Assembly: GCA_003482455.1 (NCBI GenBank)
Contig: DMYW01000041.1
Coordinates: forward strand, 1 to 33,618
Length of the DNA: 33,618 nt
Origin: Rheinheimera sp.
GTDB lineage: Bacteria > Pseudomonadota > Gammaproteobacteria > Enterobacterales > Alteromonadaceae
Direction of reading: 5' to 3'
Below are positions 7,281 through 16,062 of the stretch, piece after piece. Position 1 is the stretch's first letter, and the number at the start of each line of letters is the position of its first letter. The notes under the pieces are model-generated. The model made no database searches, was not told where the DNA came from, and saw nothing but the letters and a program-made list of their open reading frames with translations. Position numbers and translations under genes: made by a program.

Positions 7281-10200
7281 ATGAAGGCATTCCGTCTATC
7301 GCTGTTATGCACAGCGGTGCTGTGGGCTGTTGCGCCAGTCCACGCCGATCAGACCCGCCCATTGCAGGGGATCCGCGACAACTCGCCGCAACTCTATGCA
7401 ATCCAAGGCGCCACCGTCCACACAGAACCAGGCAAAGTCATTAGCAATGCGACTGTGTTGGTCGAGCATGGCAAAATCACCGCCGTCGGTGAAAACGTCG
7501 AAGTGCCAGCAGGCTATCAACGTATCGACGCGTATGGTTATGATTTGTATCCAGGGTTTATTGATGCGTACAGCTCATACGGTTTGCCGAAAGCGGCAGG
7601 TCCGGGTCGTGCAGATGGACCTGTCTATCAAGCAGATCGCGTTGGCGGTAATGCAGCCAATATGGCGATCCGCGCCGATAAAGTGTGGGCGCGCGAATTT
7701 ACGCCAGACGCAGACGGTGCCAAAACCTTGCGCCAACAAGGCTTCACCGTCGTGCAAAGTGCCCAGTTTGACGGCATCGCCCGTGGCCAAGCTGTGGTGG
7801 CCTCCACCGGTGACGGCTTGCCTGGTGATTTGATCCTCAATGCCAACGGCAGTCAATTTATGTCGTTTGATCCGGGTAGCTCGACTCAAAGCTATCCATC
7901 GTCGCTGATGGGCAGTATCGCTTTGTTGCGGCAAAACCTCGCCGACGCCAATTGGTATCGTGATGCGCGTGGCAAAACAGATTGGCGTTTTTTCCGTGAA
8001 GCACCGGAATATAACGCTGCGCTGGAAGCTCTCGGTAAGATCCAAACGCAAGGCGGCGTATTTGAAACCAGCAATGAACGTAACTTGTTGCGTGCCGACG
8101 CCTTGTTTGATCAATTTAATTTATCCAATGTCGCATTGGTTGGCTCGGGTTATGAATACGCTCGCGTGGACGCGGTTAAAGCCGCCAACCGCACTGTGAT
8201 TGTGCCCGTGGCGTATCCTGGCGCACCTGCGGTGGCAAAAATTGAAGACATGGCAGATGTGTCGCTGGCGGATTTGCGTCACTGGGAACGCGCGCCGGGC
8301 AACTTAGCATCACTGGAAAAAGCCGGTGTGCGGTTCGCGTTGACCTCGTACAAGTTAGAAAAAGCCGAGCAGTTCTGGCCTAACGTACGCAAGGCCGTGC
8401 AATATGGTCTTTCCAAAGATGCGGCGCTTGCGGCGTTGACCACTGTTCCGGCAGGCTTGATTGGCATGCAAGACCGAGTGGGTCGAATTGCGCCAGGCTA
8501 TCAAGCTGATTTGGTGTTTAGTAAAGGGGATGTGTTTAAAGACGGCGATATCGTCGCCACCTGGACACGTGGTCATGTCGATCAGATTAAACCTCTCAAA
8601 GTGCCGGCGTTTGCAGGCTCGTATCCATGGGATCTGTCAGGCACTGCCGCCACGCTGGAATTGACCGGCGAAGGTGATAAGTTGTCTGGTAAAGTGAAGG
8701 TCGGCGACAAAGAAACCGACCTTGGCAATGTGCAACAACACCGGCAAAACCTGAGCTTCACGGTGGCGCTAAAAGACGTCAATGGCCGTGACGGCGTGCT
8801 GCAATTTAGCGGTGAGTTAGTCGGCGCCCAGTTAACCGGGACGTTGCTGCAACCGGATGGCAGCAGTGCTCGCATTGCGTTAAACCGCACCGGTCTTGCC
8901 AAAGCGGACGACAAAGACGAGCCAGCCAAAGTCAGTTTTGTCTCGCCGTTGACCTATCCAAACCAAGCGTTTGGTTTAGCTTCCCCGGCAAAACGGCAAA
9001 ACGTACATATCAAAAACGCCACAGTGTGGACGTCTGACAAGGCCGGTAAGTTGGAAAATACTGACGTACTGGTTGAAGACGGCAAGTTTGTTGAGATCGG
9101 CAAAAATCTGAAAACCCCATCTGGTTTCACTGTGATTGATGCCACCGGCATGCATTTAACTCCGGGGATCATCGACGAACATTCACATATCGCGATTGAA
9201 GCCGGCGTGAACGAAGGTTCAGATGCAGTAACTTCCGAAGTGGCAATTGGCGATGTGGTATTGCCAGATGATATCAATATCTACCGTGGCCTCGCGGGCG
9301 GCACCACCACCGCACAGCTGCTGCACGGTTCTGCCAACCCGATTGGCGGTCAAGCGCAAATCATTCAATTGCGTTGGGGTGTCACGCCAGACGAGTTGAA
9401 GTTCAAAGGCGCTCCAGCCAGCATCAAGTTTGCGCTGGGGGAAAACGTTAAACAGTCGAACTGGGGTGATAATTTCACCAGCCGTTACCCGCAAAGCCGT
9501 GTTGGTGTGGAAACGTCCATTCGTGAAGCATTCCAAGCGGCCAAAGAATACAAAGCGGCCTGGGCGGCATACAACGACTTGTCCAGCAGCGAGAAAAAAC
9601 GCGTAGCGCCGCCACGTGTTGATTACCGTCTGCAAACCTTGGTGGAAATTCTGGATAAAAAACGTTTTATCCATACGCACTCGTATGTGGCATCCGAAAT
9701 TCTGATGTTGATCCACCTGGCCGACGAAGTTGGCTTTAAGGTCAATACCTTCACGCACATCCTCGAAGGTTACAAAGTGGCCGACGAGATGGCCAAACAT
9801 GGTGCCAGCGCGTCGACGTTTGCTGACTGGTGGGCGTACAAGATGGAAGTACAAGATGCGATCCCAACCAACACCTGTTTGATGGCCAGCCGCGGTGTGG
9901 TGGTGTCGATTAACTCCGACAGCCCAGATTTACAACGACGCTTGAACCAAGAAGCCGCCAAGTCGATGAAATATTGCGACATGTCGGAAGAAGAAGCGCT
10001 GAAACTGGCGACCATTAACCCGGCGATCCAGCTGAAGATCGACAACAAAGTCGGCTCGATCACCGAAGGTAAACAAGCGGACTTCGTGTTGTGGTCTAGC
10101 AATCCGTTGTCTGTGTATGCCAAAGCGATGCAGACCTGGATTGATGGCACTAAGTACTTCGACCGCGCGCAAGATGCGGTAGAAGCAACTCGAGTGACGA

Positions 10201-10349
10201 GTGAAAAACAACGTCTGGTGCAAAAAGTGCTTGCGGCAAGCGATGACGACAAAGCCGGCAGCGGTGGCGTGTATAAATCAGCTCAGCCGATTTGGCATTG
10301 TGAAGACAATGGCAACTTCTTGAAACTGGCCTTTGGTCATCAGCACTAA
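7281..10349 (+). CDS. Exported two-module amidohydrolase family protein
   Basis: The 1022-residue protein has a signal peptide (cleavage after VHA near residue 22) and two amidohydrolase-like modules. The N-terminal module (about 35-430) has the entry strands and a YPGFIDAYSSYG segment where active members carry HxH, so its metal site looks lost. A beta-rich linker follows (about 435-550). The C-terminal module (about 565-1000) has TPGIIDEHSHI with the metal pair His634/His636, then FIHTHSY (His798/His800), HILEGYK and INSDSPD, so it looks catalytically competent. The substrate is unknown; relatives include imidazolonepropionase-, dipeptidase- and prolidase-type hydrolases. AGGAA lies 6 nt before the ATG. 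The next gene, 14 nt downstream, encodes a related single-module protein, which suggests the two products act together. Confidence 0.88.
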   Translation: MKAFRLSLLCTAVLWAVAPVHADQTRPLQGIRDNSPQLYAIQGATVHTEPGKVISNATVLVEHGKITAVGENVEVPAGYQRIDAYGYDLYPGFIDAYSSYGLPKAAGPGRADGPVYQADRVGGNAANMAIRADKVWAREFTPDADGAKTLRQQGFTVVQSAQFDGIARGQAVVASTGDGLPGDLILNANGSQFMSFDPGSSTQSYPSSLMGSIALLRQNLADANWYRDARGKTDWRFFREAPEYNAALEALGKIQTQGGVFETSNERNLLRADALFDQFNLSNVALVGSGYEYARVDAVKAANRTVIVPVAYPGAPAVAKIEDMADVSLADLRHWERAPGNLASLEKAGVRFALTSYKLEKAEQFWPNVRKAVQYGLSKDAALAALTTVPAGLIGMQDRVGRIAPGYQADLVFSKGDVFKDGDIVATWTRGHVDQIKPLKVPAFAGSYPWDLSGTAATLELTGEGDKLSGKVKVGDKETDLGNVQQHRQNLSFTVALKDVNGRDGVLQFSGELVGAQLTGTLLQPDGSSARIALNRTGLAKADDKDEPAKVSFVSPLTYPNQAFGLASPAKRQNVHIKNATVWTSDKAGKLENTDVLVEDGKFVEIGKNLKTPSGFTVIDATGMHLTPGIIDEHSHIAIEAGVNEGSDAVTSEVAIGDVVLPDDINIYRGLAGGTTTAQLLHGSANPIGGQAQIIQLRWGVTPDELKFKGAPASIKFALGENVKQSNWGDNFTSRYPQSRVGVETSIREAFQAAKEYKAAWAAYNDLSSSEKKRVAPPRVDYRLQTLVEILDKKRFIHTHSYVASEILMLIHLADEVGFKVNTFTHILEGYKVADEMAKHGASASTFADWWAYKMEVQDAIPTNTCLMASRGVVVSINSDSPDLQRRLNQEAAKSMKYCDMSEEEALKLATINPAIQLKIDNKVGSITEGKQADFVLWSSNPLSVYAKAMQTWIDGTKYFDRAQDAVEATRVTSEKQRLVQKVLAASDDDKAGSGGVYKSAQPIWHCEDNGNFLKLAFGHQH

Positions 10350-10363
10350 GACGGAGACGGACC

Positions 10364-11650
10364 ATGAAAGCAAAATTAACCGTATTGGCCTTGCTGGTGA
10401 GCTCAGCAGTGATGGCCAACGATATTGTGCCGGCGACTAAACAAAGCGGCGCGGTGTTTTTAAATGATGCCACCTTACATACCGTCAGCAATGGCGTGAT
10501 CGAAAAAGGCGACTTGTTACTGGTCGACGGCAAAATTGCCGCCATTGGCGCTGATTTGTCAGCGCCTGCGGGCGCCACAGTCGTTGAACTGGCCGGCAAG
10601 CATGTCTACCCGGGCTTGATTGCGTTGGGTAACCAATTGGGTTTATTGGAAATTGAAGCGGTGCGTGCCACCGACGATACCCGTGAAGTGACGGAAACCA
10701 ACCCTGATGTCCGCGCGCAAATTGCTTACAACGCGGATTCAGAAGTGATCCCGGTGACGCGCGCTAACGGCATCAGCTATAGCTTGGTGTACCCAGGCGG
10801 TAGCTTGCTGATGGGCCAGAGCAGTTTGATGCAACTGGATGCGTGGAACTGGCAAGACGCCACGGTCAAAGCCGGCGTTGGTTTGCACGTGCGTTGGCCG
10901 TCAGCGAGCACCTTGAGCTCGCCGTGGAACCCACAAAAGCCTGAAGACGTGGCGAAAGAAAACGCCAAAGCTGAACAAGCGCTGCGTGACTATTTGGACC
11001 AAGCCAAAGCGTACGCCGACGCCAAAGCAGGCGGTTTGGTGCGCAATGTCGATTCGCGTTGGGAAGCCATGATCCCGGTGTTCAAAGGTGAGCGCCCAGT
11101 GTATGCGCACGCCGATGATGCCCGTCAGATCAAAATGGCGCTGCAATACGCCAAAGAATATGGCTTTAAATTGGTGATTGTCGGTGGTTCGGATGCGGGG
11201 GACGTCGCTAACGAACTGGCGCTAGCCAAAGTGCCAGTGATTTTCACCCATCCATTTGGCGTGCCAGAGCGTGATGACGAGCCTGTTGATTATGCCTACA
11301 GCACTCCAGCAAAACTGCAAGCGGCGGGTGTGTTAGTGGCCTTGTCATTGGATGGCTATTGGGATACCCGTAACGTGGTGTTTGGGGCAGGGCAAGCGCA
11401 AGCCTTTGGTTTAACTGCCGAACAGGCGCTGGCGACTGTCACATTAAACGCAGCGAAAATTGTTGGTATGGACAAACAGTTAGGTTCGCTGGAAGTCGGT
11501 AAAGCAGCCAGTGTGATCGTCTCTGACGGTGATGTGCTGGACTACGGCAGCTCGAAAATCCGCTACATGTGGATTGATGGCCGCGCGGTCGATTTGAATA
11601 ACCGCAACAAGCAATTGCACGATAAGTATCAGCAGCGCTACAGCCGCTGA
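10364..11650 (+). CDS. Exported amidohydrolase-fold protein with degenerate metal site
   Basis: The 428-residue protein has a signal peptide (cleavage after VMA near residue 18) and one amidohydrolase composite-domain fold: the GVIEKGDLLLVDGKIAAIGA entry strands, the KHVYPGLIALGNQLGL strand, and the C-terminal TVTLNAAKIVGMDKQLGSLEVGKAAS return. The HxH pair expected after the PGLI strand is replaced by ALGNQLG, so the usual binuclear metal site is probably missing. A later FTHPFGVPERDD segment keeps one His. It most resembles the N-terminal half of the preceding gene product and lies 14 nt after it, so a co-translated partner or pseudo-enzyme subunit is a fair inference. A GGAG ribosome site precedes the ATG. 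A strong terminator follows the stop codon. Confidence 0.86.
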   Translation: MKAKLTVLALLVSSAVMANDIVPATKQSGAVFLNDATLHTVSNGVIEKGDLLLVDGKIAAIGADLSAPAGATVVELAGKHVYPGLIALGNQLGLLEIEAVRATDDTREVTETNPDVRAQIAYNADSEVIPVTRANGISYSLVYPGGSLLMGQSSLMQLDAWNWQDATVKAGVGLHVRWPSASTLSSPWNPQKPEDVAKENAKAEQALRDYLDQAKAYADAKAGGLVRNVDSRWEAMIPVFKGERPVYAHADDARQIKMALQYAKEYGFKLVIVGGSDAGDVANELALAKVPVIFTHPFGVPERDDEPVDYAYSTPAKLQAAGVLVALSLDGYWDTRNVVFGAGQAQAFGLTAEQALATVTLNAAKIVGMDKQLGSLEVGKAASVIVSDGDVLDYGSSKIRYMWIDGRAVDLNNRNKQLHDKYQQRYSR

Positions 11651-11660
11651 TCCTACTAAC

Positions 11661-11691
11661 AAAAAAGGCGCCTTGATTGGCGCCTTTTTTT
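11661..11691. terminator. Bidirectional intrinsic terminator
   Basis: The stem GGCGCC-TTGATT-GGCGCC is flanked by A6 on the left and T7 on the right. It closes the GGDEF-EAL / amidohydrolase run and may also serve the response-regulator gene that arrives on the minus strand. Confidence 0.9.
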
Positions 11692-11795
11692 ATCGGTAAA
11701 TATCTGACTAGCCAAGAGTTCTGCAGGTTGCATCGAGCGACTTTGCCGGTGATCTATTCGCTGTCTACTCGCTCGTGGTTTTCGCAGATCTCAGT

Positions 11796-12602
11796 TTACA
11801 CGTGGTCTTCTTCGAGCAATTTAAACAACAAAGCCCGCACAGTTTCCGGTTCAAACGGTTTGTCACACAAGGCATTGACGCCACTTTGTGCAATGTTGCT
11901 TAAATGCGATTCATTGGCTTCGCTGGTCACCATCAATACCGGAATATGCGACAGCGAACTGGAATTTCGAATAAATTCAGTCAGTTCTTGGCCATTGACT
12001 TCCGGCATGTTGTAGTCGGTCACCACGAGGTCAAACAACTGATTATTCAGTGTTTGAATGGCTTCTTGGCCATCCACCGCTTCAGTGATTTGGTTGATAC
12101 CCAAATTCGACAACACCTTGCGAATATGGTTACGCGCCAGCTTACTGTCATCGACCAACAAGACGCGGACATCGGTGATGTCGTACAGGCTCAATTGCAA
12201 TTCCGATGGCTGCAGCAAATCCATCGCTGCATTTAGCGCCTTGCCAAGATGCAACCGCGAAAACGGTTTGGGCAAAATGGCGATAACACCGCTTTGCTTA
12301 AATTGTTCGAGCTGGGCTTTGCGGGTTTCACTGGATACCAACATAAAGCCGATGTCTGCGGTTGCTGGGTTTTTCTTCAGCTGCGTTAATAAATCAAGGC
12401 CGGTGCCGTCGGCAAAATGCAAAGCGCTAATCACTAAATCTGGCGTGTGCTCGGCAATAGCCGCTTGCGCGTCTGCCAACGAACCGGCTTCGGTGATATG
12501 TTGGACTTCTTCGTCTTTTAAGTGTTTGACGATGATTTTGCGCTGCACGTCAGACGGTTCAGCCAGCAAAATCGATAAATCAGTCGGGGACATGGTGTGC
12601 AT
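11796..12602 (-). CDS. Response regulator with two receiver domains
   Basis: The 268-residue cytoplasmic protein is made of two tandem CheY-like receivers and no output domain. The second receiver (about 145-268) is complete: VLLVDDSKLAR, phospho-acceptor Asp in VVTDYNMPEVNG, MVTSE and the CDKPF lysine. The first (about 5-130) keeps the fold (ILLAEPSD, LVSSE, PKPF) but has VISALHFADG where the phosphorylatable Asp should be, so it is probably a pseudo-receiver. The protein may work by protein-protein contact, for example with a histidine kinase or chemotaxis-like partner, but none is encoded nearby. I chose ATG 12602 because GGAG lies 5 nt upstream; the frame is open further without a ribosome site. 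It follows yciH on the same strand after 91 nt. Confidence 0.88.
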   Translation of the reverse strand: MHTMSPTDLSILLAEPSDVQRKIIVKHLKDEEVQHITEAGSLADAQAAIAEHTPDLVISALHFADGTGLDLLTQLKKNPATADIGFMLVSSETRKAQLEQFKQSGVIAILPKPFSRLHLGKALNAAMDLLQPSELQLSLYDITDVRVLLVDDSKLARNHIRKVLSNLGINQITEAVDGQEAIQTLNNQLFDLVVTDYNMPEVNGQELTEFIRNSSSLSHIPVLMVTSEANESHLSNIAQSGVNALCDKPFEPETVRALLFKLLEEDHV

Positions 12603-12693
12603 AAAAACTCCATCTGTGTGCTTAAAACGCTGCAGCAAACAGCTGTGTTGGTAAATTGAGTGTTTCTTAGGATTGACTAGGTGGCGCTTTCGC

Positions 12694-13056
12694 TCAACCA
12701 CCCGCCCATTTACAGGTATAACCTAACTTGGCCAGTTCTTGTTGGATCAGTTCGCGGTTATCGCCTTGGATCTCAATGACGCCGTCTTTCACTGAGCCGC
12801 CACAGCCGCATTTCTTTTTCAGTAAAGCGGCAATTTCATTAAGCTTTTCATGGGGTTCTGCAATGCCGGCAATGGTGATCACGCCTTTGCCGTTGCGGCC
12901 TTTGGTTTCGCGTTTTAAGCGAATTGCGCCATCTTTGAACGCTTGGCCAGCCGTTTTTTCGGCTTTGGGCTCGTCAACACGACCGCCATCCGTGCTGTAA
13001 ACCAAATTTGTATTGGCTTGTTGCCAGTCTGCGAGGGAGATTTTTTTCGAACTCAT
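12694..13056 (-). CDS. yciH: SUI1/eIF1-like translation factor (YciH family)
   Basis: The 120-residue protein matches the bacterial YciH/SUI1 family, homologous to eukaryotic eIF1, which affects start-codon selection fidelity. The SUI1 fold occupies the C-terminal half: LKRETKGRNGKGVITIAG, then LLKKKCGCGGSVKDG and IEIQGDNRELIQQELAKLGY. The N-terminal YSTDGGRV stretch is also typical of bacterial members. The ATG at 13056 follows an in-frame TTG; the ribosome site is weak for both, so the exact first residue is uncertain by one codon. It is transcribed towards the response regulator and diverges from the GAF-protein gene. Confidence 0.92.
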   Translation of the reverse strand: MSSKKISLADWQQANTNLVYSTDGGRVDEPKAEKTAGQAFKDGAIRLKRETKGRNGKGVITIAGIAEPHEKLNEIAALLKKKCGCGGSVKDGVIEIQGDNRELIQQELAKLGYTCKWAGG

Positions 13057-13239
13057 CAACTGCTTCGCCTGTTGTGAAAAGTGGAATCATGGCAAGATAA
13101 AGCCTTCGCGCGCCTTGAGCAATGGCCTGTGTTGCCAGCCTGTAAGCTTTTTGTGGGTTCGCTGCTTTCTTATACAATGGTTTGGTTTTTTGCCGGCTTC
13201 TGCTAGACTAGCCCGGCTTTTTAGATATCTGGATGTCTA

Positions 13240-13944
13240 ATGTCTTTTGAATCCTATGTAGCCCACTGTGGCTTATCGAATGAATTGTCTGCCTTGGTCC
13301 ACAGCGCTGGGTTTGCCGAGGCGGTTGCTACACACCAACACACCTTAAACGCCTTACTGCAAAGCCCGGAGCTTTTGGACATCGCTGTGCAATGGCAGTT
13401 TAAAGTGCCGGAACTGGGCGAGGGTGGGGCATGTTCGTTGTTTGGGATCTTGGCCGACGAACCTTATGATTTAACAGCAATTTTGGGCGGCGTTACCGCG
13501 CAGAGTCAGCAGTTGCTCGCCAAAGCCACCACTGTGGTGCAGTATTATCGGCAGCACAGCCAAAGCCATTGGTTTGGCGTCTATCAAGCACGCGTCAATC
13601 CGCAAGGCGAACGCGTGCTGGTAAAGCTTGCTTATTTTGGTGCGGAAAGCCGCGCCGAATTCCCATTAACCGCCGAGTTTGCCCAAATCAGCAATAATAG
13701 CTCGGTGGGGTTGTCTGGCCGTGGCCGCATTATTAATGACGTAGAAGCCTATGTCGCCAGCGGGGGCGAGTACTACACCTGCGATCCGAAAGTGCAAGCA
13801 GAAGCCTGTTTGCCGGTGTTTGATGAACAAGGCGAGGTGATCGGGATCATTGACTCGGAAGCTTTTGCCAAAGAATTTTTTAGTGGTCAAGAATTGGCGC
13901 TGTTATTGGCCGTGACGACCACGTTAAGCGCTGTGCTGGCGTAA
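13240..13944 (+). CDS. GAF domain protein related to free methionine-R-sulfoxide reductase
   Basis: The 234-residue protein has an N-terminal helical region (about 1-90) and a GAF domain (about 95-230) resembling the free-Met-R-sulfoxide reductase type (fRMsr). The YYTCDPKVQAEACLPVFDEQGEVIGIIDSE segment matches the part of fRMsr that carries the catalytic cysteine. The two upstream cysteines that recycle the enzyme in E. coli fRMsr are absent: the equivalent stretch reads SNNSSVGLSGRG. It could be a reductase with altered recycling or a GAF sensor without that activity. The ribosome site GGATG is modest. It lies 48 nt before the aminotransferase gene with no terminator, so the two may be co-transcribed. 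Confidence 0.8.
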   Translation: MSFESYVAHCGLSNELSALVHSAGFAEAVATHQHTLNALLQSPELLDIAVQWQFKVPELGEGGACSLFGILADEPYDLTAILGGVTAQSQQLLAKATTVVQYYRQHSQSHWFGVYQARVNPQGERVLVKLAYFGAESRAEFPLTAEFAQISNNSSVGLSGRGRIINDVEAYVASGGEYYTCDPKVQAEACLPVFDEQGEVIGIIDSEAFAKEFFSGQELALLLAVTTTLSAVLA

Positions 13945-13992
13945 CCAGTCTGCGCTGACTCTCGGTTTTATTAACTTTATAGGAAACTTGTT

Positions 13993-15183
13993 ATGTTCTC
14001 GCGTTTACAGCCTGTCGCTACCGACCCCATTTTAGGTTTAATGGCCGCTTACAAAGAAGATCCAAACCCGCTGAAAGTGGATTTGGGTGTTGGCGTTTAC
14101 AAAGACGAAGCAGGCCACACCGCAGTGCTGCAATGCGTGAAAAAGGCCGAAGCTTTGCGTTTGGCCAAGGAAGATAGCAAGACCTACATCGGGATGGCCG
14201 GTGATTTGTCGTTTAACAGCCACATCGAAAAATTAGCCTTTGGCGCGCACAAAGTGCTGCTGGAAAACCGCGTTACCACCGCTCACACCCCAGGCGGTAC
14301 CGGTGCACTGCGCGTTGCGGCTGAGTTCATCAAAAAAGCCAACCCAGATGCGACTGTGTGGGTCACTAGCCCTACCTGGGCAAACCACATTTCGTTGTTC
14401 CAAGCCGCCGGTTTGAAAGTCAAAGAGTACAGCTACTATGACTATGAAACCAAAGGCTTAAAAGAAGAGGCGATGTTTGCCGATTTGGCGCAAATCCCAG
14501 CCGGTGACGTGGTGTTAGTGCACGCGTGTTGCCATAACCCAAGCGGTATGGACCTGAATTTTGCCCAGTGGCAAAAGTTCGCGCAAATCGCCAAAGAGCG
14601 TGGTTTCACGCCGCTGGTGGACATGGCGTACCAAGGGTTTGGTTTAGGCTTGGATGAAGACACTCAAGGTCTGCGTCACTTGGCCAACGAAGTTGACGAG
14701 TTGATTGTCTGTTCATCCTGCTCGAAAAACTTCGGTTTATACCGTGAGCGGATCGGCGCTGTGTCCATTATCGTCAGCGAAAACAAACTGTTGGAAACAG
14801 CACGCACCAACTTATTAGCCGTTGTACGCAGCATCTACTCGATGCCACCAGCGCACGGGGCTATTATCGTCAGCCACATTTTGGACAGCCAAGAGTTAAC
14901 TGAGTTGTGGCACGTGGAATTGGCCGAAATGCGTAACCGCATCAACAACTACCGCCAACTGATCATCGACAAGTTAAAAGAGCAAGGCGTGGCGCAAGAT
15001 TTCAGCTTTATCACCCGTCAACACGGCATGTTCAGCTTCTTGGGCATTAACAAAGAACAAATCGAACGTCTGCGCAAAGACTACAGCATCTACATGGTCG
15101 GTTCGAGCCGTGTCAGCATTGCTGGTCTGAACCACAGCAACATCGATTATTTCGCTAAAGCCATGGCGGAAGTTCTGAAGTAA
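13993..15183 (+). CDS. Aromatic amino acid / aspartate aminotransferase (class I)
   Basis: The 396-residue cytoplasmic PLP enzyme is of the AspC/TyrB family and has the expected full length. The opening DPILGLMAAYKEDPNPLKVDLGVGVYKD, the YIGMAGD loop, the NPSGMDLN motif and the PLP-binding lysine in SCSKNFGLYRERIG (Lys245) are all present, with SRVSIAGLN near the C-terminus carrying the carboxylate-binding Arg. It transfers amino groups between glutamate and oxaloacetate, phenylpyruvate or hydroxyphenylpyruvate; sequence alone does not separate AspC from TyrB specificity. AGGAAA precedes the ATG. The gene ends before a strong terminator. With pheA at the left of the window it could complete phenylalanine synthesis, though the two are not one operon. 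Confidence 0.93.
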   Translation: MFSRLQPVATDPILGLMAAYKEDPNPLKVDLGVGVYKDEAGHTAVLQCVKKAEALRLAKEDSKTYIGMAGDLSFNSHIEKLAFGAHKVLLENRVTTAHTPGGTGALRVAAEFIKKANPDATVWVTSPTWANHISLFQAAGLKVKEYSYYDYETKGLKEEAMFADLAQIPAGDVVLVHACCHNPSGMDLNFAQWQKFAQIAKERGFTPLVDMAYQGFGLGLDEDTQGLRHLANEVDELIVCSSCSKNFGLYRERIGAVSIIVSENKLLETARTNLLAVVRSIYSMPPAHGAIIVSHILDSQELTELWHVELAEMRNRINNYRQLIIDKLKEQGVAQDFSFITRQHGMFSFLGINKEQIERLRKDYSIYMVGSSRVSIAGLNHSNIDYFAKAMAEVLK

Positions 15184-15232
15184 TTTGGCACTATCTACCG
15201 GCGAACGTCGGAGATCGGTGAAGATCGATGAG

Positions 15233-15265
15233 GAAAGGCAACGCAAGCGTTGCCTTTCTTTTTTT
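15233..15265 (+). terminator. Intrinsic terminator after the aminotransferase gene
   Basis: The 11-bp stem AAAGGCAACGC / GCGTTGCCTTT has a 2-nt nominal loop and is followed by CTTTTTTT on the plus strand. Confidence 0.9.
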
Positions 15266-15309
15266 GGCCAGTTAGTGTAGTTCCAACAATAAGATAAAAA
15301 GGGGACAAC

Positions 15310-16062
15310 GTGCGTATTGCAGCTTGGTGTGCCGCATTGGCATTGTGGGCGTGGCAAAGCCATGCCGAAGCGATCCGCGTGGTGTTGGAAGTGTCCCCGC
15401 CGCATCAAACCTACGACCAACAGCAGGTTGGCGGCTTGACCACCGACGTAGTGCGCGAGTTGTTAAGCCACGCCAAACTCACTGGCGATTTCGAAGTATT
15501 CCCGTGGGCGCGCGCGTTTAACATCGCGAAAACCACGCCAAACGTGTTGATTTATAACATGGCTCGCACGCCGGAGCGCGAAAACGATTTTGTTTGGATC
15601 GGTCCAGTTGCGCGCTACAAGTTTGGTTTTGTGAAATTAGCCGATCGCAAAGATATCCAACTGCATAGCGTTACTGACGCCAAAAAGTTTGTGGTCGGTA
15701 CCCAACGTGATGATTTCACAGCGGATTGGCTGACTGCGCAGGGGTTTGCTCGCCAAGGCGCATTGCAACTACAGCCGGATATCATCGAAACATGGCGCAT
15801 GTTAGTCAACGGCAAAATCGACTTAATGATCGATGATCCGCACGCCGTCGACGACATGTTGCAACGATTTCAATTGCGCCGAAACGACATCGAATTTAGC
15901 TTATTTATCCCCGAACTGGCGCAAACCACTTGGATTGCGCTGGCCAAAAACTCTGATCCTGAGCTGGTCAAGCGCCTGCAACAAGCGCATGAAAAAGTAG
16001 TGCAGGGCGCGGCGTATCGGCGCGTGATGGCGTATCCAGACCAGCCGCTGGCATCAAAATAA
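15310..16062 (+). CDS. Periplasmic solute-binding protein, family 3-like, stand-alone
   Basis: The 250-residue protein has a signal peptide (AAWCAALALWAWQSHA, cleavage near residue 19) and the two-lobed family 3 solute-binding fold (SBP_bac_3): VVLEVSPPHQTYDQ, the GGLTTDVVREL strand-helix, the FEVFPWARAFNIAKTTPNVLIYNMARTPERENDFVWIGPV signature region and a C-terminal WIALAKNSDPELVKRLQQAH helix. Members usually bind amino acids for ABC importers or act as sensors, but no permease or ATPase gene is near. The start is GTG with AGGGG 5 nt upstream. Its TAA overlaps the ATG of the next gene (TAATG), so the two are translationally coupled. Confidence 0.85.
   Translation: MRIAAWCAALALWAWQSHAEAIRVVLEVSPPHQTYDQQQVGGLTTDVVRELLSHAKLTGDFEVFPWARAFNIAKTTPNVLIYNMARTPERENDFVWIGPVARYKFGFVKLADRKDIQLHSVTDAKKFVVGTQRDDFTADWLTAQGFARQGALQLQPDIIETWRMLVNGKIDLMIDDPHAVDDMLQRFQLRRNDIEFSLFIPELAQTTWIALAKNSDPELVKRLQQAHEKVVQGAAYRRVMAYPDQPLASK

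Noticed and set aside
9219..9854. 211-codon open frame on the minus strand inside the first amidohydrolase gene
   Set aside because: It is opposite the intact metal-binding module and has no family features.
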